A stretch of DNA of 64,000 nt, from assembly GCA_963210315.1 (NCBI GenBank), contig OY723268.1, positions 1,240,001-1,304,000 of the forward strand. The letters are read 5' to 3'. The DNA is from Rhynchopus euleeides (lineage: Eukaryota; Euglenozoa; Diplonemea; Diplonemida; Diplonemidae). Positions 43,501-54,530 of this stretch are shown piece after piece (the first letter of the stretch is position 1; each line of letters begins with the position of its first letter). The translations under genes and the position numbers were made by a program. The notes below the pieces were generated by a model that was not told the origin of the DNA, did not search any database, and saw only the letters and a list, made by a program, of their open reading frames with translations.

Positions 43501-46500
43501 CCGATTCCGGAATCGAAAAACCGAATGGAATCCGATTCCACAAAAAAAGTCAAAAAATAGATTTTCCATTGGGTGACACTTGGTTTTTCATGTTTTTGTA
43601 CGGGAAAAAGACAATGCCATTTTTCGTGATTTTTCACCTCGGATGAGCCTCGATTTCGCAAAGTCGTCGGATTACCGAGACTTCTTGCTGAGCAGTGAAT
43701 GGGGTCTGGCGAAATGAGGGCAGGAACATGCTTAGATTGACGATTCAGTGCGAAATAATGGCCATCGTGGATTCCGCGAGCCAAATTAGGTAGTCATTTT
43801 TCTGCTTGCGTTTTTTTAGTTGTATTTTTTTCGCGAATCTGGGCCATAAAATGGATTTTTGGTGGGCGACCGAAATCCACCCCATGGGCTGCAGGGAATC
43901 GGATTCCTGGAATCGAGAATCCGATTCCGGAATCGAAAAACCGAATGGAATCCGATTCCACAAAAAAAGTCAAAAAATAGATTTTCCATTGGGTGACACT
44001 TGGTTTTTCATGTTTTTGTACGGGAAAAAGACAATGCCATTTTTCGTGATTTTTCACCTCGGATGAGCCTCGATTTCGCAAAGTCGTCGGATTACCGAGA
44101 CTTCTTGCTGAGCAGTGAATGGGGTCTGGCGAAATGAGGGCAGGAACATGCTTAGATTGACGATTCAGTGCGAAATAATGGCCATCGTGGATTCCGCGAG
44201 CCAAATTAGGTAGTCATTTTTCTGCTTGCGTTTTTTTAGTTGTATTTTTTTCGCGAATCTGGGCCATAAAATGGATTTTTGGTGGGCGACCGAAATCCAC
44301 CCCATGGGCTGCAGGGAATCGGATTCCTGGAATCGAGAATCCGATTCCGGAATCGAAAAACCGAATGGAATCCGATTCCACAAAAAAAGTCAAAAAATAG
44401 ATTTTCCATTGGGTGACACTTGGTTTTTCATGTTTTTGTACGGGAAAAAGACAATGCCATTTTTCGTGATTTTTCACCTCGGATGAGCCTCGATTTCGCA
44501 AAGTCGTCGGATTACCGAGACTTCTTGCTGAGCAGTGAATGGGGTCTGGCGAAATGAGGGCAGGAACATGCTTAGATTGACGATTCAGTGCGAAATAATG
44601 GCCATCGTGGATTCCGCGAGCCAAATTAGGTAGTCATTTTTCTGCTTGCGTTTTTTTAGTTGTATTTTTTTCGCGAATCTGGGCCATAAAATGGATTTTT
44701 GGTGGGCGACCGAAATCCACCCCATGGGCTGCAGGGAATCGGATTCCTGGAATCGAGAATCCGATTCCGGAATCGAAAAACCGAATGGAATCCGATTCCA
44801 CAAAAAAAGTCAAAAAATAGATTTTCCATTGGGTGACACTTGGTTTTTCATGTTTTTGTACGGGAAAAAGACAATGCCATTTTTCGTGATTTTTCACCTC
44901 GGATGAGCCTCGATTTCGCAAAGTCGTCGGATTACCGAGACTTCTTGCTGAGCAGTGAATGGGGTCTGGCGAAATGAGGGCAGGAACATGCTTAGATTGA
45001 CGATTCAGTGCGAAATAATGGCCATCGTGGATTCCGCGAGCCAAATTAGGTAGTCATTTTTCTGCTTGCGTTTTTTTAGTTGTATTTTTTTCGCGAATCT
45101 GGGCCATAAAATGGATTTTTGGTGGGCGACCGAAATCCACCCCATGGGCTGCAGGGAATCGGATTCCTGGAATCGAGAATCCGATTCCGGAATCGAAAAA
45201 CCGAATGGAATCCGATTCCACAAAAAAAGTCAAAAAATAGATTTTCCATTGGGTGACACTTGGTTTTTCATGTTTTTGTACGGGAAAAAGACAATGCCAT
45301 TTTTCGTGATTTTTCACCTCGGATGAGCCTCGATTTCGCAAAGTCGTCGGATTACCGAGACTTCTTGCTGAGCAGTGAATGGGGTCTGGCGAAATGAGGG
45401 CAGGAACATGCTTAGATTGACGATTCAGTGCGAAATAATGGCCATCGTGGATTCCGCGAGCCAAATTAGGTAGTCATTTTTCTGCTTGCGTTTTTTTAGT
45501 TGTATTTTTTTCGCGAATCTGGGCCATAAAATGGATTTTTGGTGGGCGACCGAAATCCACCCCATGGGCTGCAGGGAATCGGATTCCTGGAATCGAGAAT
45601 CCGATTCCGGAATCGAAAAACCGAATGGAATCCGATTCCACAAAAAAAGTCAAAAAATAGATTTTCCATTGGGTGACACTTGGTTTTTCATGTTTTTGTA
45701 CGGGAAAAAGACAATGCCATTTTTCGTGATTTTTCACCTCGGATGAGCCTCGATTTCGCAAAGTCGTCGGATTACCGAGACTTCTTGCTGAGCAGTGAAT
45801 GGGGTCTGGCGAAATGAGGGCAGGAACATGCTTAGATTGACGATTCAGTGCGAAATAATGGCCATCGTGGATTCCGCGAGCCAAATTAGGTAGTCATTTT
45901 TCTGCTTGCGTTTTTTTAGTTGTATTTTTTTCGCGAATCTGGGCCATAAAATGGATTTTTGGTGGGCGACCGAAATCCACCCCATGGGCTGCAGGGAATC
46001 GGATTCCTGGAATCGAGAATCCGATTCCGGAATCGAAAAACCGAATGGAATCCGATTCCACAAAAAAAGTCAAAAAATAGATTTTCCATTGGGTGACACT
46101 TGGTTTTTCATGTTTTTGTACGGGAAAAAGACAATGCCATTTTTCGTGATTTTTCACCTCGGATGAGCCTCGATTTCGCAAAGTCGTCGGATTACCGAGA
46201 CTTCTTGCTGAGCAGTGAATGGGGTCTGGCGAAATGAGGGCAGGAACATGCTTAGATTGACGATTCAGTGCGAAATAATGGCCATCGTGGATTCCGCGAG
46301 CCAAATTAGGTAGTCATTTTTCTGCTTGCGTTTTTTTAGTTGTATTTTTTTCGCGAATCTGGGCCATAAAATGGATTTTTGGTGGGCGACCGAAATCCAC
46401 CCCATGGGCTGCAGGGAATCGGATTCCTGGAATCGAGAATCCGATTCCGGAATCGAAAAACCGAATGGAATCCGATTCCACAAAAAAAGTCAAAAAATAG

Positions 46501-49500
46501 ATTTTCCATTGGGTGACACTTGGTTTTTCATGTTTTTGTACGGGAAAAAGACAATGCCATTTTTCGTGATTTTTCACCTCGGATGAGCCTCGATTTCGCA
46601 AAGTCGTCGGATTACCGAGACTTCTTGCTGAGCAGTGAATGGGGTCTGGCGAAATGAGGGCAGGAACATGCTTAGATTGACGATTCAGTGCGAAATAATG
46701 GCCATCGTGGATTCCGCGAGCCAAATTAGGTAGTCATTTTTCTGCTTGCGTTTTTTTAGTTGTATTTTTTTCGCGAATCTGGGCCATAAAATGGATTTTT
46801 GGTGGGCGACCGAAATCCACCCCATGGGCTGCAGGGAATCGGATTCCTGGAATCGAGAATCCGATTCCGGAATCGAAAAACCGAATGGAATCCGATTCCA
46901 CAAAAAAAGTCAAAAAATAGATTTTCCATTGGGTGACACTTGGTTTTTCATGTTTTTGTACGGGAAAAAGACAATGCCATTTTTCGTGATTTTTCACCTC
47001 GGATGAGCCTCGATTTCGCAAAGTCGTCGGATTACCGAGACTTCTTGCTGAGCAGTGAATGGGGTCTGGCGAAATGAGGGCAGGAACATGCTTAGATTGA
47101 CGATTCAGTGCGAAATAATGGCCATCGTGGATTCCGCGAGCCAAATTAGGTAGTCATTTTTCTGCTTGCGTTTTTTTAGTTGTATTTTTTTCGCGAATCT
47201 GGGCCATAAAATGGATTTTTGGTGGGCGACCGAAATCCACCCCATGGGCTGCAGGGAATCGGATTCCTGGAATCGAGAATCCGATTCCGGAATCGAAAAA
47301 CCGAATGGAATCCGATTCCACAAAAAAAGTCAAAAAATAGATTTTCCATTGGGTGACACTTGGTTTTTCATGTTTTTGTACGGGAAAAAGACAATGCCAT
47401 TTTTCGTGATTTTTCACCTCGGATGAGCCTCGATTTCGCAAAGTCGTCGGATTACCGAGACTTCTTGCTGAGCAGTGAATGGGGTCTGGCGAAATGAGGG
47501 CAGGAACATGCTTAGATTGACGATTCAGTGCGAAATAATGGCCATCGTGGATTCCGCGAGCCAAATTAGGTAGTCATTTTTCTGCTTGCGTTTTTTTAGT
47601 TGTATTTTTTTCGCGAATCTGGGCCATAAAATGGATTTTTGGTGGGCGACCGAAATCCACCCCATGGGCTGCAGGGAATCGGATTCCTGGAATCGAGAAT
47701 CCGATTCCGGAATCGAAAAACCGAATGGAATCCGATTCCACAAAAAAAGTCAAAAAATAGATTTTCCATTGGGTGACACTTGGTTTTTCATGTTTTTGTA
47801 CGGGAAAAAGACAATGCCATTTTTCGTGATTTTTCACCTCGGATGAGCCTCGATTTCGCAAAGTCGTCGGATTACCGAGACTTCTTGCTGAGCAGTGAAT
47901 GGGGTCTGGCGAAATGAGGGCAGGAACATGCTTAGATTGACGATTCAGTGCGAAATAATGGCCATCGTGGATTCCGCGAGCCAAATTAGGTAGTCATTTT
48001 TCTGCTTGCGTTTTTTTAGTTGTATTTTTTTCGCGAATCTGGGCCATAAAATGGATTTTTGGTGGGCGACCGAAATCCACCCCATGGGCTGCAGGGAATC
48101 GGATTCCTGGAATCGAGAATCCGATTCCGGAATCGAAAAACCGAATGGAATCCGATTCCACAAAAAAAGTCAAAAAATAGATTTTCCATTGGGTGACACT
48201 TGGTTTTTCATGTTTTTGTACGGGAAAAAGACAATGCCATTTTTCGTGATTTTTCACCTCGGATGAGCCTCGATTTCGCAAAGTCGTCGGATTACCGAGA
48301 CTTCTTGCTGAGCAGTGAATGGGGTCTGGCGAAATGAGGGCAGGAACATGCTTAGATTGACGATTCAGTGCGAAATAATGGCCATCGTGGATTCCGCGAG
48401 CCAAATTAGGTAGTCATTTTTCTGCTTGCGTTTTTTTAGTTGTATTTTTTTCGCGAATCTGGGCCATAAAATGGATTTTTGGTGGGCGACCGAAATCCAC
48501 CCCATGGGCTGCAGGGAATCGGATTCCTGGAATCGAGAATCCGATTCCGGAATCGAAAAACCGAATGGAATCCGATTCCACAAAAAAAGTCAAAAAATAG
48601 ATTTTCCATTGGGTGACACTTGGTTTTTCATGTTTTTGTACGGGAAAAAGACAATGCCATTTTTCGTGATTTTTCACCTCGGATGAGCCTCGATTTCGCA
48701 AAGTCGTCGGATTACCGAGACTTCTTGCTGAGCAGTGAATGGGGTCTGGCGAAATGAGGGCAGGAACATGCTTAGATTGACGATTCAGTGCGAAATAATG
48801 GCCATCGTGGATTCCGCGAGCCAAATTAGGTAGTCATTTTTCTGCTTGCGTTTTTTTAGTTGTATTTTTTTCGCGAATCTGGGCCATAAAATGGATTTTT
48901 GGTGGGCGACCGAAATCCACCCCATGGGCTGCAGGGAATCGGATTCCTGGAATCGAGAATCCGATTCCGGAATCGAAAAACCGAATGGAATCCGATTCCA
49001 CAAAAAAAGTCAAAAAATAGATTTTCCATTGGGTGACACTTGGTTTTTCATGTTTTTGTACGGGAAAAAGACAATGCCATTTTTCGTGATTTTTCACCTC
49101 GGATGAGCCTCGATTTCGCAAAGTCGTCGGATTACCGAGACTTCTTGCTGAGCAGTGAATGGGGTCTGGCGAAATGAGGGCAGGAACATGCTTAGATTGA
49201 CGATTCAGTGCGAAATAATGGCCATCGTGGATTCCGCGAGCCAAATTAGGTAGTCATTTTTCTGCTTGCGTTTTTTTAGTTGTATTTTTTTCGCGAATCT
49301 GGGCCATAAAATGGATTTTTGGTGGGCGACCGAAATCCACCCCATGGGCTGCAGGGAATCGGATTCCTGGAATCGAGAATCCGATTCCGGAATCGAAAAA
49401 CCGAATGGAATCCGATTCCACAAAAAAAGTCAAAAAATAGATTTTCCATTGGGTGACACTTGGTTTTTCATGTTTTTGTACGGGAAAAAGACAATGCCAT

Positions 49501-49762
49501 TTTTCGTGATTTTTCACCTCGGATGAGCCTCGATTTCGCAAAGTCGTCGGATTACCGAGACTTCTTGCTGAGCAGTGAATGGGGTCTGGCGAAATGAGGG
49601 CAGGAACATGCTTAGATTGACGATTCAGTGCGAAATAATGGCCATCGTGGATTCCGCGAGCCAAATTAGGTAGTCATTTTTCTGCTTGCGTTTTTTTAGT
49701 TGTATTTTTTTCGCGAATCTGGGCCATAAAATGGATTTTTGGTGGGCGACCGAAATCCACCC
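40523..49762. repeat. 420-bp tandem array, 22 units
   Basis: Units begin CATGGGCTGCAGGGAATC at 40,523 plus multiples of 420 and end before CATGTTGTG at 49,763, which is exactly 22 units. By eye all are identical except for one T/C change in GTGAT(T/C)CTTCACC-type sequence: C in units 1 and 6 (near 40,691 and 42,791), T elsewhere. Each unit starts with a copy of the element's left terminus and its palindromic GGAATC/GATTCC cluster. Frames of 72, 86 and 136 residues recur in every unit on both strands but show no domain and are not called. Confidence 0.95.
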
Positions 49763-50046
49763 CATGTTGTGTTGCCGTTGTGTTGGCCGGAAATATTCAG
49801 GGACAATTCAGGGACGGAGAGCCAGCCACCTGGCCCAACCAAAAACAGGATTTTTCAACCAAAAATTCGATATTTTTTCATGGTGTGCGAATGTGTTCAG
49901 AGTAACGGAAAATGCCCAAATTTTGATGTATCGAAAGAGTTGGCGAGCAATTCGTCCTTCTGTTCAATTCGACCCAAAACTGCCACCAGCCATTTTCTCA
50001 GGGCTTCTGGGTGGGTTCTGACCAGAAAAATCGCTGAAAAATGGCC
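49763..50046. other. Unique internal segment of the TIR element
   Basis: After the last CATG the sequence leaves the 420-bp repeat and runs through AGGGACAATTCAGGGACGGA and AT-rich DNA. No transposase or other domain is seen in any frame. Confidence 0.5.
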
Positions 50047-51346
50047 AGAAACCCCCAAAAACCACCCAGTAATGGTCAGAAATCGGTTTTTGGGCCCATT
50101 TTTTACCCAGAAACGCGTTTTTGGGCCTCTGTGAAAATTTCGATTTTTTGACATTTTTCGCAATTTTCTACAACTACTCGCCCACCCAAAAACCGTTTTT
50201 TAGCAGGGAACTGCAACGAATCAACGAATTAAGCTGTTTTAACCCCTTTCGTGCACTTTTTGGTCCCAGAAGGGGGTATATGGGGTGTTGGGGTCCCCCT
50301 ACGACTTGTCCATTTTTGGACATTTTTGGGTCAGATTCCGGAATCCGATTCTCGATTCCGGAATCGGTGGAATCCGATTCTGGATTCTGGAATCGGATTC
50401 CACCGATTCCACGATTCCGGAATCGGTGATTTCGATTCCGGAATCGGATTCCACAATTTTGGAATCGGCGTTTTCGATTCCGGAATCCGATTCCACTCTT
50501 TTTCTGGAATCGTGGAATCCGGATTCTGATTCCGAATCCGGATTCCACGATTCCCGGAATCGAAAATTTTTATTTGGAATCCGATTCAATGCAGCCCATG
50601 GCACAAGCCCCACTGGCAGAATTCTCAGAATTCTCCCAGAATTCTCAGAATTCCCCAGAATCTGACAGAATTCTGCAGAATTCTGTCAGAATTCTCAGAA
50701 TCTGCAGAATTCTACAGAATTTCTCAGATTCTGCAGAATTTAAAAATCTGGAAATTCTGGGCATTTTTCTGTCAGAATTCTGCGAAACCATGAGAAACCC
50801 CCAAAAACCACCCAGTAATGGTCAGAAATCGGTTTTTGGGCCCATTTTTCACCCAGAAACACGTTTTTGGGCCTCTGTGAAAATTTCAATTTTTTGACAT
50901 TTTTCGCGATTTTCTACAACTACTCGCCCACACAAAAACCATTTTTTAGCAGGGAAATGCAACGAATCAACGAATTAAGCCGTTTTAACCCCTTTCGTGC
51001 ACTTTTTGGTCTCAGAAGGGGGTATATGGGGTGTTGGGGTCCCCCTACGACTTGTCCATTTTTGGACATTTTTGGGTCAGATTCCGGAATCCGATTCTCG
51101 ATTCCGGAATCGGTGGAATCCGATTCTGGATTCTGGAATCGGATTCCACCGATTCCACGATTCCGGAATCGGTGATTTCGATTCCGGAATCGGATTCCAC
51201 AATTTTGGAATCGGCGTTTTCGATTCCGGAATCCGATTCCACTCTTTTTCTGGAATCGTGGAATCCGGATTCTGATTCCGAATCCGGATTCCACGATTCC
51301 CGGAATCGAAAATTTTTATTTGGAATCCGATTCAATGCAGCCCATG
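50047..51346. repeat. 746-bp right-end repeat, about 1.7 copies
   Basis: AGAAACCCCCAAAAACCACC begins at 50,047 and 50,793, and the following 554 bp are nearly identical. Both copies finish with GGAATCCGATTCAATGCAGC and CCCATG, at 50,600 and 51,346. The end region contains about a dozen GATTCCGGAATC-type palindromes. Only the outer copy is followed by the target duplication. Confidence 0.9.
50601..50792. repeat. Imperfect AGAATTCT-rich spacer
   Basis: Between the two right ends lies a run of CAGAATTCTCAGAATTC-type units, an irregular repeat of the 8-bp palindrome AGAATTCT and its CTGCAG/CTGTCAG variants. It is another palindrome-rich family and is not coding. Confidence 0.8.
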
Positions 51347-51353
51347 TGTGACA
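51347..51353. repeat. Target site duplication TGTGACA, right copy
   Basis: Direct repeat of 40,516-40,522, immediately outside the right terminus CCCATG. Confidence 0.8.
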
Positions 51354-51431
51354 TTAGTAACGTCATAAATCACTCGCTTTATCTCATCATACTTTCCTCC
51401 CGAACAGGATCTTTCCGTGGATGCAGAAACG

Positions 51432-52631
51432 ATGAAGCGCGGCAAGGAGAAGGATGAGAAGAGGATCGCCTGGACTGTGAAGCGCGTGTCGCAGTTCACG
51501 GAGGGGTTGGCAGAGAATGCTCACTTCATCCACGAGTGGAAGGACATGGACGGCAACCTGCGCACGTGGAGGGGGCAGCTTGTCTCGAAGCCTGGGAAGA
51601 AGGTGGATGTGCGCTACACTGTAGCAAAGCACTCCTTGCCCCTGCCCATGGATCCTGGCTTCGGGACGACGCTGGACTTGCGCCTTCTCCCCGGCGTGGT
51701 GCTCCAGCCGTCGCAGAACCCGCGCGCGTTGCAGAGAGAGAAGAGGAAGCGGGAGGAGAAGCCGAGCCAGCCAAGCCAGCCAAGCCAGCCGAGCCAGCCT
51801 GAGGTCCCCAGCAGCGATGAGGATGACGACGTGGAAGATGATGCCGCGAGCAGCGATTCGAGCGAGAGCGACCCGCCTCCTAAAAAATCGAAGGGGGGTA
51901 AGGGAGGGAGCCGAGGGAAAGGGAAGGAGAAGGGCAAGGACAAGGGCCGGGGAGGAGGGGAGAAGAAAGGTAAAAAAGAAACCGCCACTGTTCGTGGCAG
52001 GAAGGTGAAGGAACCAGACCACATGCGACATGTAAGTAAGGGGGACGATGAGTGGGTTTGCAATGTTGAGGACTGTGGGCAGACGTTCAAAAACGGGAAG
52101 AGCCGACGGTGGAATGTTGACCGCCACTTTACAAGAGTGCACCCGTCACTCATCAAGACGGCAGAAGCACCCCCTTCACTCTCTTCAACACAGCCAAAAC
52201 AGCCATCTGTGGGGGGGTCGAATGCTGCTCCTCCTCCAGAGGGGGACGGCTGCCAATACGGGTTCACGACATACGAGGACACAGTTGCATTCGGATTTGC
52301 CGAATGCAACTTGCCATTTTCATACGGTACAGGCAACACCGTTTTCCGGAACATTTTTTTCAACAAGGGCCTCGTCAAGGGGAAGAATTTTTTCCACGAA
52401 AAAATTGCAACACGGATCGACGACCTTGCCGAGGTGACCCGCCAGGAGATGTACAGGCGTCTCCGTGGGCGGGACGTCTTCCTCATGGTCGACGGAGCCA
52501 CCGTCGTGCGGCGGGGATTTTTAGGCTTTGCCATCTCCGATGGCAAAGCCTGCTACTACCTCAAAAATGTTGAGGTGCAGGGAAAATGTGACGCAAAATT
52601 TGTGGTGGAGGTGCTGGAGGCCACAATCAAG
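51432..52631 (+). pseudogene. hAT-like transposase, 5' part only
   Basis: An open frame of 400 codons from the ATG at 51,432, broken at 52,631 by retrotransposon element I. An in-frame GTG lies 15 bp upstream, and a possible splice acceptor (CCCGAACAG) precedes it, so the true start is uncertain. The first 80 residues are unassigned. Then come SQP repeats, an acidic stretch and a Lys/Gly-rich, nuclear-signal-like tract. A BED-type finger follows, VCNVEDCGQTF with RHFTRVH (about residues 207-236). The hAT catalytic-domain start includes ECNLPFSYGTGNTVF and MVDGATVVRRGF, whose Asp matches the first catalytic residue. The remaining catalytic residues and the dimerisation domain are missing. The TIR element ends 78 bp upstream of this ATG. 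Confidence 0.75.
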
Positions 52632-52862
52632 GAATCATACCTTGGCCGGCTATCGCAGACAGGGGGCACACACACGTCGACTCGGCTATAGTTCTCCTGG
52701 TGGTGTGTGTGCGCAACGACAAGAATGGCAAAGGCAATGGGTAGTGGGGGTGTTGATGGGAAGGGGGAAGGGGGACTTCCGGTTCAGCTTTTCCTCACTT
52801 GCAACGCGAAGGGGTTAAGAGATCCCGCGACAACCGCCAATTCAGGCTGTTGAGGCGAGGTC
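52632..52862 (-). repeat. Element I B2 terminal repeat
   Basis: 231 bp, matching B1 of the same element in length and sharing its diagnostic AGCCGGCC (read on the minus strand), where element II has AGCCCGGCC. It ends in the minus-strand terminus GGTATGATTC. Confidence 0.9.
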
Positions 52863-52880
52863 CGGGGGATGGAGGGTGGG

Positions 52881-53127
52881 ACAATAAAAGAAAGCGGACA
52901 AGACGAAGAGTGTTGGCCGCGGGGAGATTACCCTGATGAAGGGGGTGTTGTGTGGTGTGGTGTTAAAGTTATATACAAAGTGTCCCGGGAAGGTGCATGG
53001 GCACAACATGGGGGGAGAGAGAGGGGAAAGGCAACAGGATTGGGGTTGTGGGGTGTCAGGGGTGATGAGGGGGATGGGGGTGTCTGCTGCCAATGGCCTT
53101 GGGTCATATTCCCTCAGTAAACTGTGA
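52881..53127 (-). repeat. Element I A2 repeat
   Basis: 247 bp, the same length as A1 of this element, sharing its variants (GTATATAACTTT and a shorter CT run). An 18-bp spacer, GGGGGATGGAGGGTGGG-type, separates it from B2, as in element II. Confidence 0.9.
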
Positions 53128-53358
53128 GAATCATACCTTGGCCGGCTATCGCAGACAGGGGGCACACACACGTCGACTCGGCTATAGTTCTCCTGGTGGT
53201 GTGTGTGCGCAACGACAAGAATGGCAAAGGCAATGGGTAGTGGGGGTGTTGATGGGAAGGGGGAAGGGGGACTTCCGGTTCAGCTTTTCCTCACTTGCAA
53301 CGCGAAGGGGTTAAGAGATCCCGCGACAACCGCCAATTCAGGCTGTTGAGGCGAGGTC
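53128..53358 (-). repeat. Element I B1 repeat
   Basis: 231 bp, overlapping the last codons of the RT/RNase H gene. Its outer end (GATTC) directly abuts the start of A2 (TCACAG). Confidence 0.9.
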
Positions 53359-54210
53359 TCCGCCTGCCCCACCGCGAGTGAAGAAGCGCCGCACCGCAAG
53401 TGAAACCTGGTCCCGGGTTTCGGGAGAAGAAATGCAAGAGGGGGGGATACGGGAAGGGAGATCTGCCGGATTGGCAGAGGTGTGGACGTATCCAACGGAA
53501 AAAGACAAAACCTGGAGGGCTGTGAGGTATTCTACCGCCTCCAGGACGGACTTGTTAATAAGATGGCAGGCGGCACACAGCCGCTTGCGCACAACAGCTG
53601 CCACGGTCGTATTGTCGACCCAGATCTCTACAGCCCCCCCACACACAGACCGGGGAAGGGCTCGCACTGTTTTGTTGAGGGCCATCGCCTCGAGAATGTT
53701 AATGTGCAGCTGGGACTCGGCTGCGGTCCACGAGTCACCAATGACCTGCATTTCTTGTGTAAAGGAATCTATTAAGACGCCACCCCAACCCTTGAGGGAG
53801 GCGTCAACAAAGCAAGTAAAAGACGGGGGTGTGGACTGAATAACTCTTCTGTGGGGGGGAACACGCGCAACCCCCACACACACACACCACTGCCGCAACT
53901 CCCGGCAGACCGATGGGGGGATCCGCACAGGGTCAGGCGGCCGAAGGACCGCCCGGTTCAAAAAATTAGTCACCCGGCGGAGGAACTTGATCCCAAACCA
54001 GAACCTCCCCGGGGACACTCCCGAAATGGCGCTGGCGTGGAGCAACCTTCCACCCAGCGACTCCAGCTCACCAGCCGTCACCCTCTGCCAGTCCACGCTG
54101 TCCAGCTTCGCCATCAGCCTGTCCGACGGAGACACGGTCTGGGCAGCATGGTCGAATGCCACCCCGAGAAACTCGTAGACCGTCGCCGTGTCCACCGAGT
54201 CAGACGGCTT
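53338..54210 (-). pseudogene. Element I RT/RNase H gene, 3' part
   Basis: Continues the frame lost at 59,332. The first codons, KPSDSVDTATVYEFLG, follow directly on the CAATW encoded across the insertion. It contains the RT connection region and the complete RNase H domain: FVDASLKGWGG, INILEAMALN, EIWVDNTTV and SANPADLPSR. It ends at the TGA at 53,338-53,340. It is almost identical to residues 286-569 of the element II protein (for example His for Asn in CAACHLINKS). Confidence 0.9.
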
Positions 54211-54459
54211 TCACAGTTTACTGAGGGAATATGACCCAAGGCCATTGGCAGCAGACACCCCCATCCCCCTCATCACCCCTGACACCCCACAACCCCAATC
54301 CTGTTGCCTTTCCCCTCTCTCTCTCCCCCCATGTTGTGCCCATGCACCTTCCCGGGACACTTTGTACATATATTTAACACCACACCACACAACACCCCCT
54401 TCATCAGGGTAATCTCCCCGCGGCCAACACTCTTCGTCTTGTCCGCTTTCTTTTATTGT
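54211..54459 (+). repeat. Element II A1 repeat, presumed 5' terminus
   Basis: 249 bp from TCACAGTTTACTGAGGG to CTTTCTTTTATTGT, matching A2 at 58,833-59,081. An AT-rich ACATATATTTAA near 54,365 could be a TATA-like promoter element, but that is only a suggestion. It lies 71 bp ahead of the gag ATG. Confidence 0.9.
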
Positions 54460-54530
54460 TACACTTTCACCTTCTGTTCCCACGCCTTCTTCCCCACTGC
54501 CCTTTCCAACCGCCCGTCGCCCGCTACACA

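Larger units (their letters stand above)
40523..51346. mobile_element. 10.8-kb TIR element with iterated ends
   Basis: The left end reads CATGGGCTGCAGG then GAATCGGATTCC; the right end, read in reverse complement, is CATGGGCTGCATT then GAATCGGATTCC. That is 25-bp inverted termini with two mismatches, bounded by the duplication TGTGACA. Both subterminal regions are packed with palindromic GGAATCGGATTCC-like motifs. The interior consists of 22 copies of a 420-bp left-end unit (40,523-49,762), a 0.28-kb unique segment and a 746-bp right-end unit present about 1.7 times. No transposase is encoded, so it must be mobilised in trans if it moves. The architecture resembles fold-back-type elements in principle, but the sequence family is not recognised. 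Confidence 0.8.

Noticed and set aside
40405-49664. Repeated 72-, 86- and 136-residue frames in the 420-bp units
   Set aside because: They recur on both strands in every unit, overlap each other, contain no domain and include the terminal palindromes of the element.
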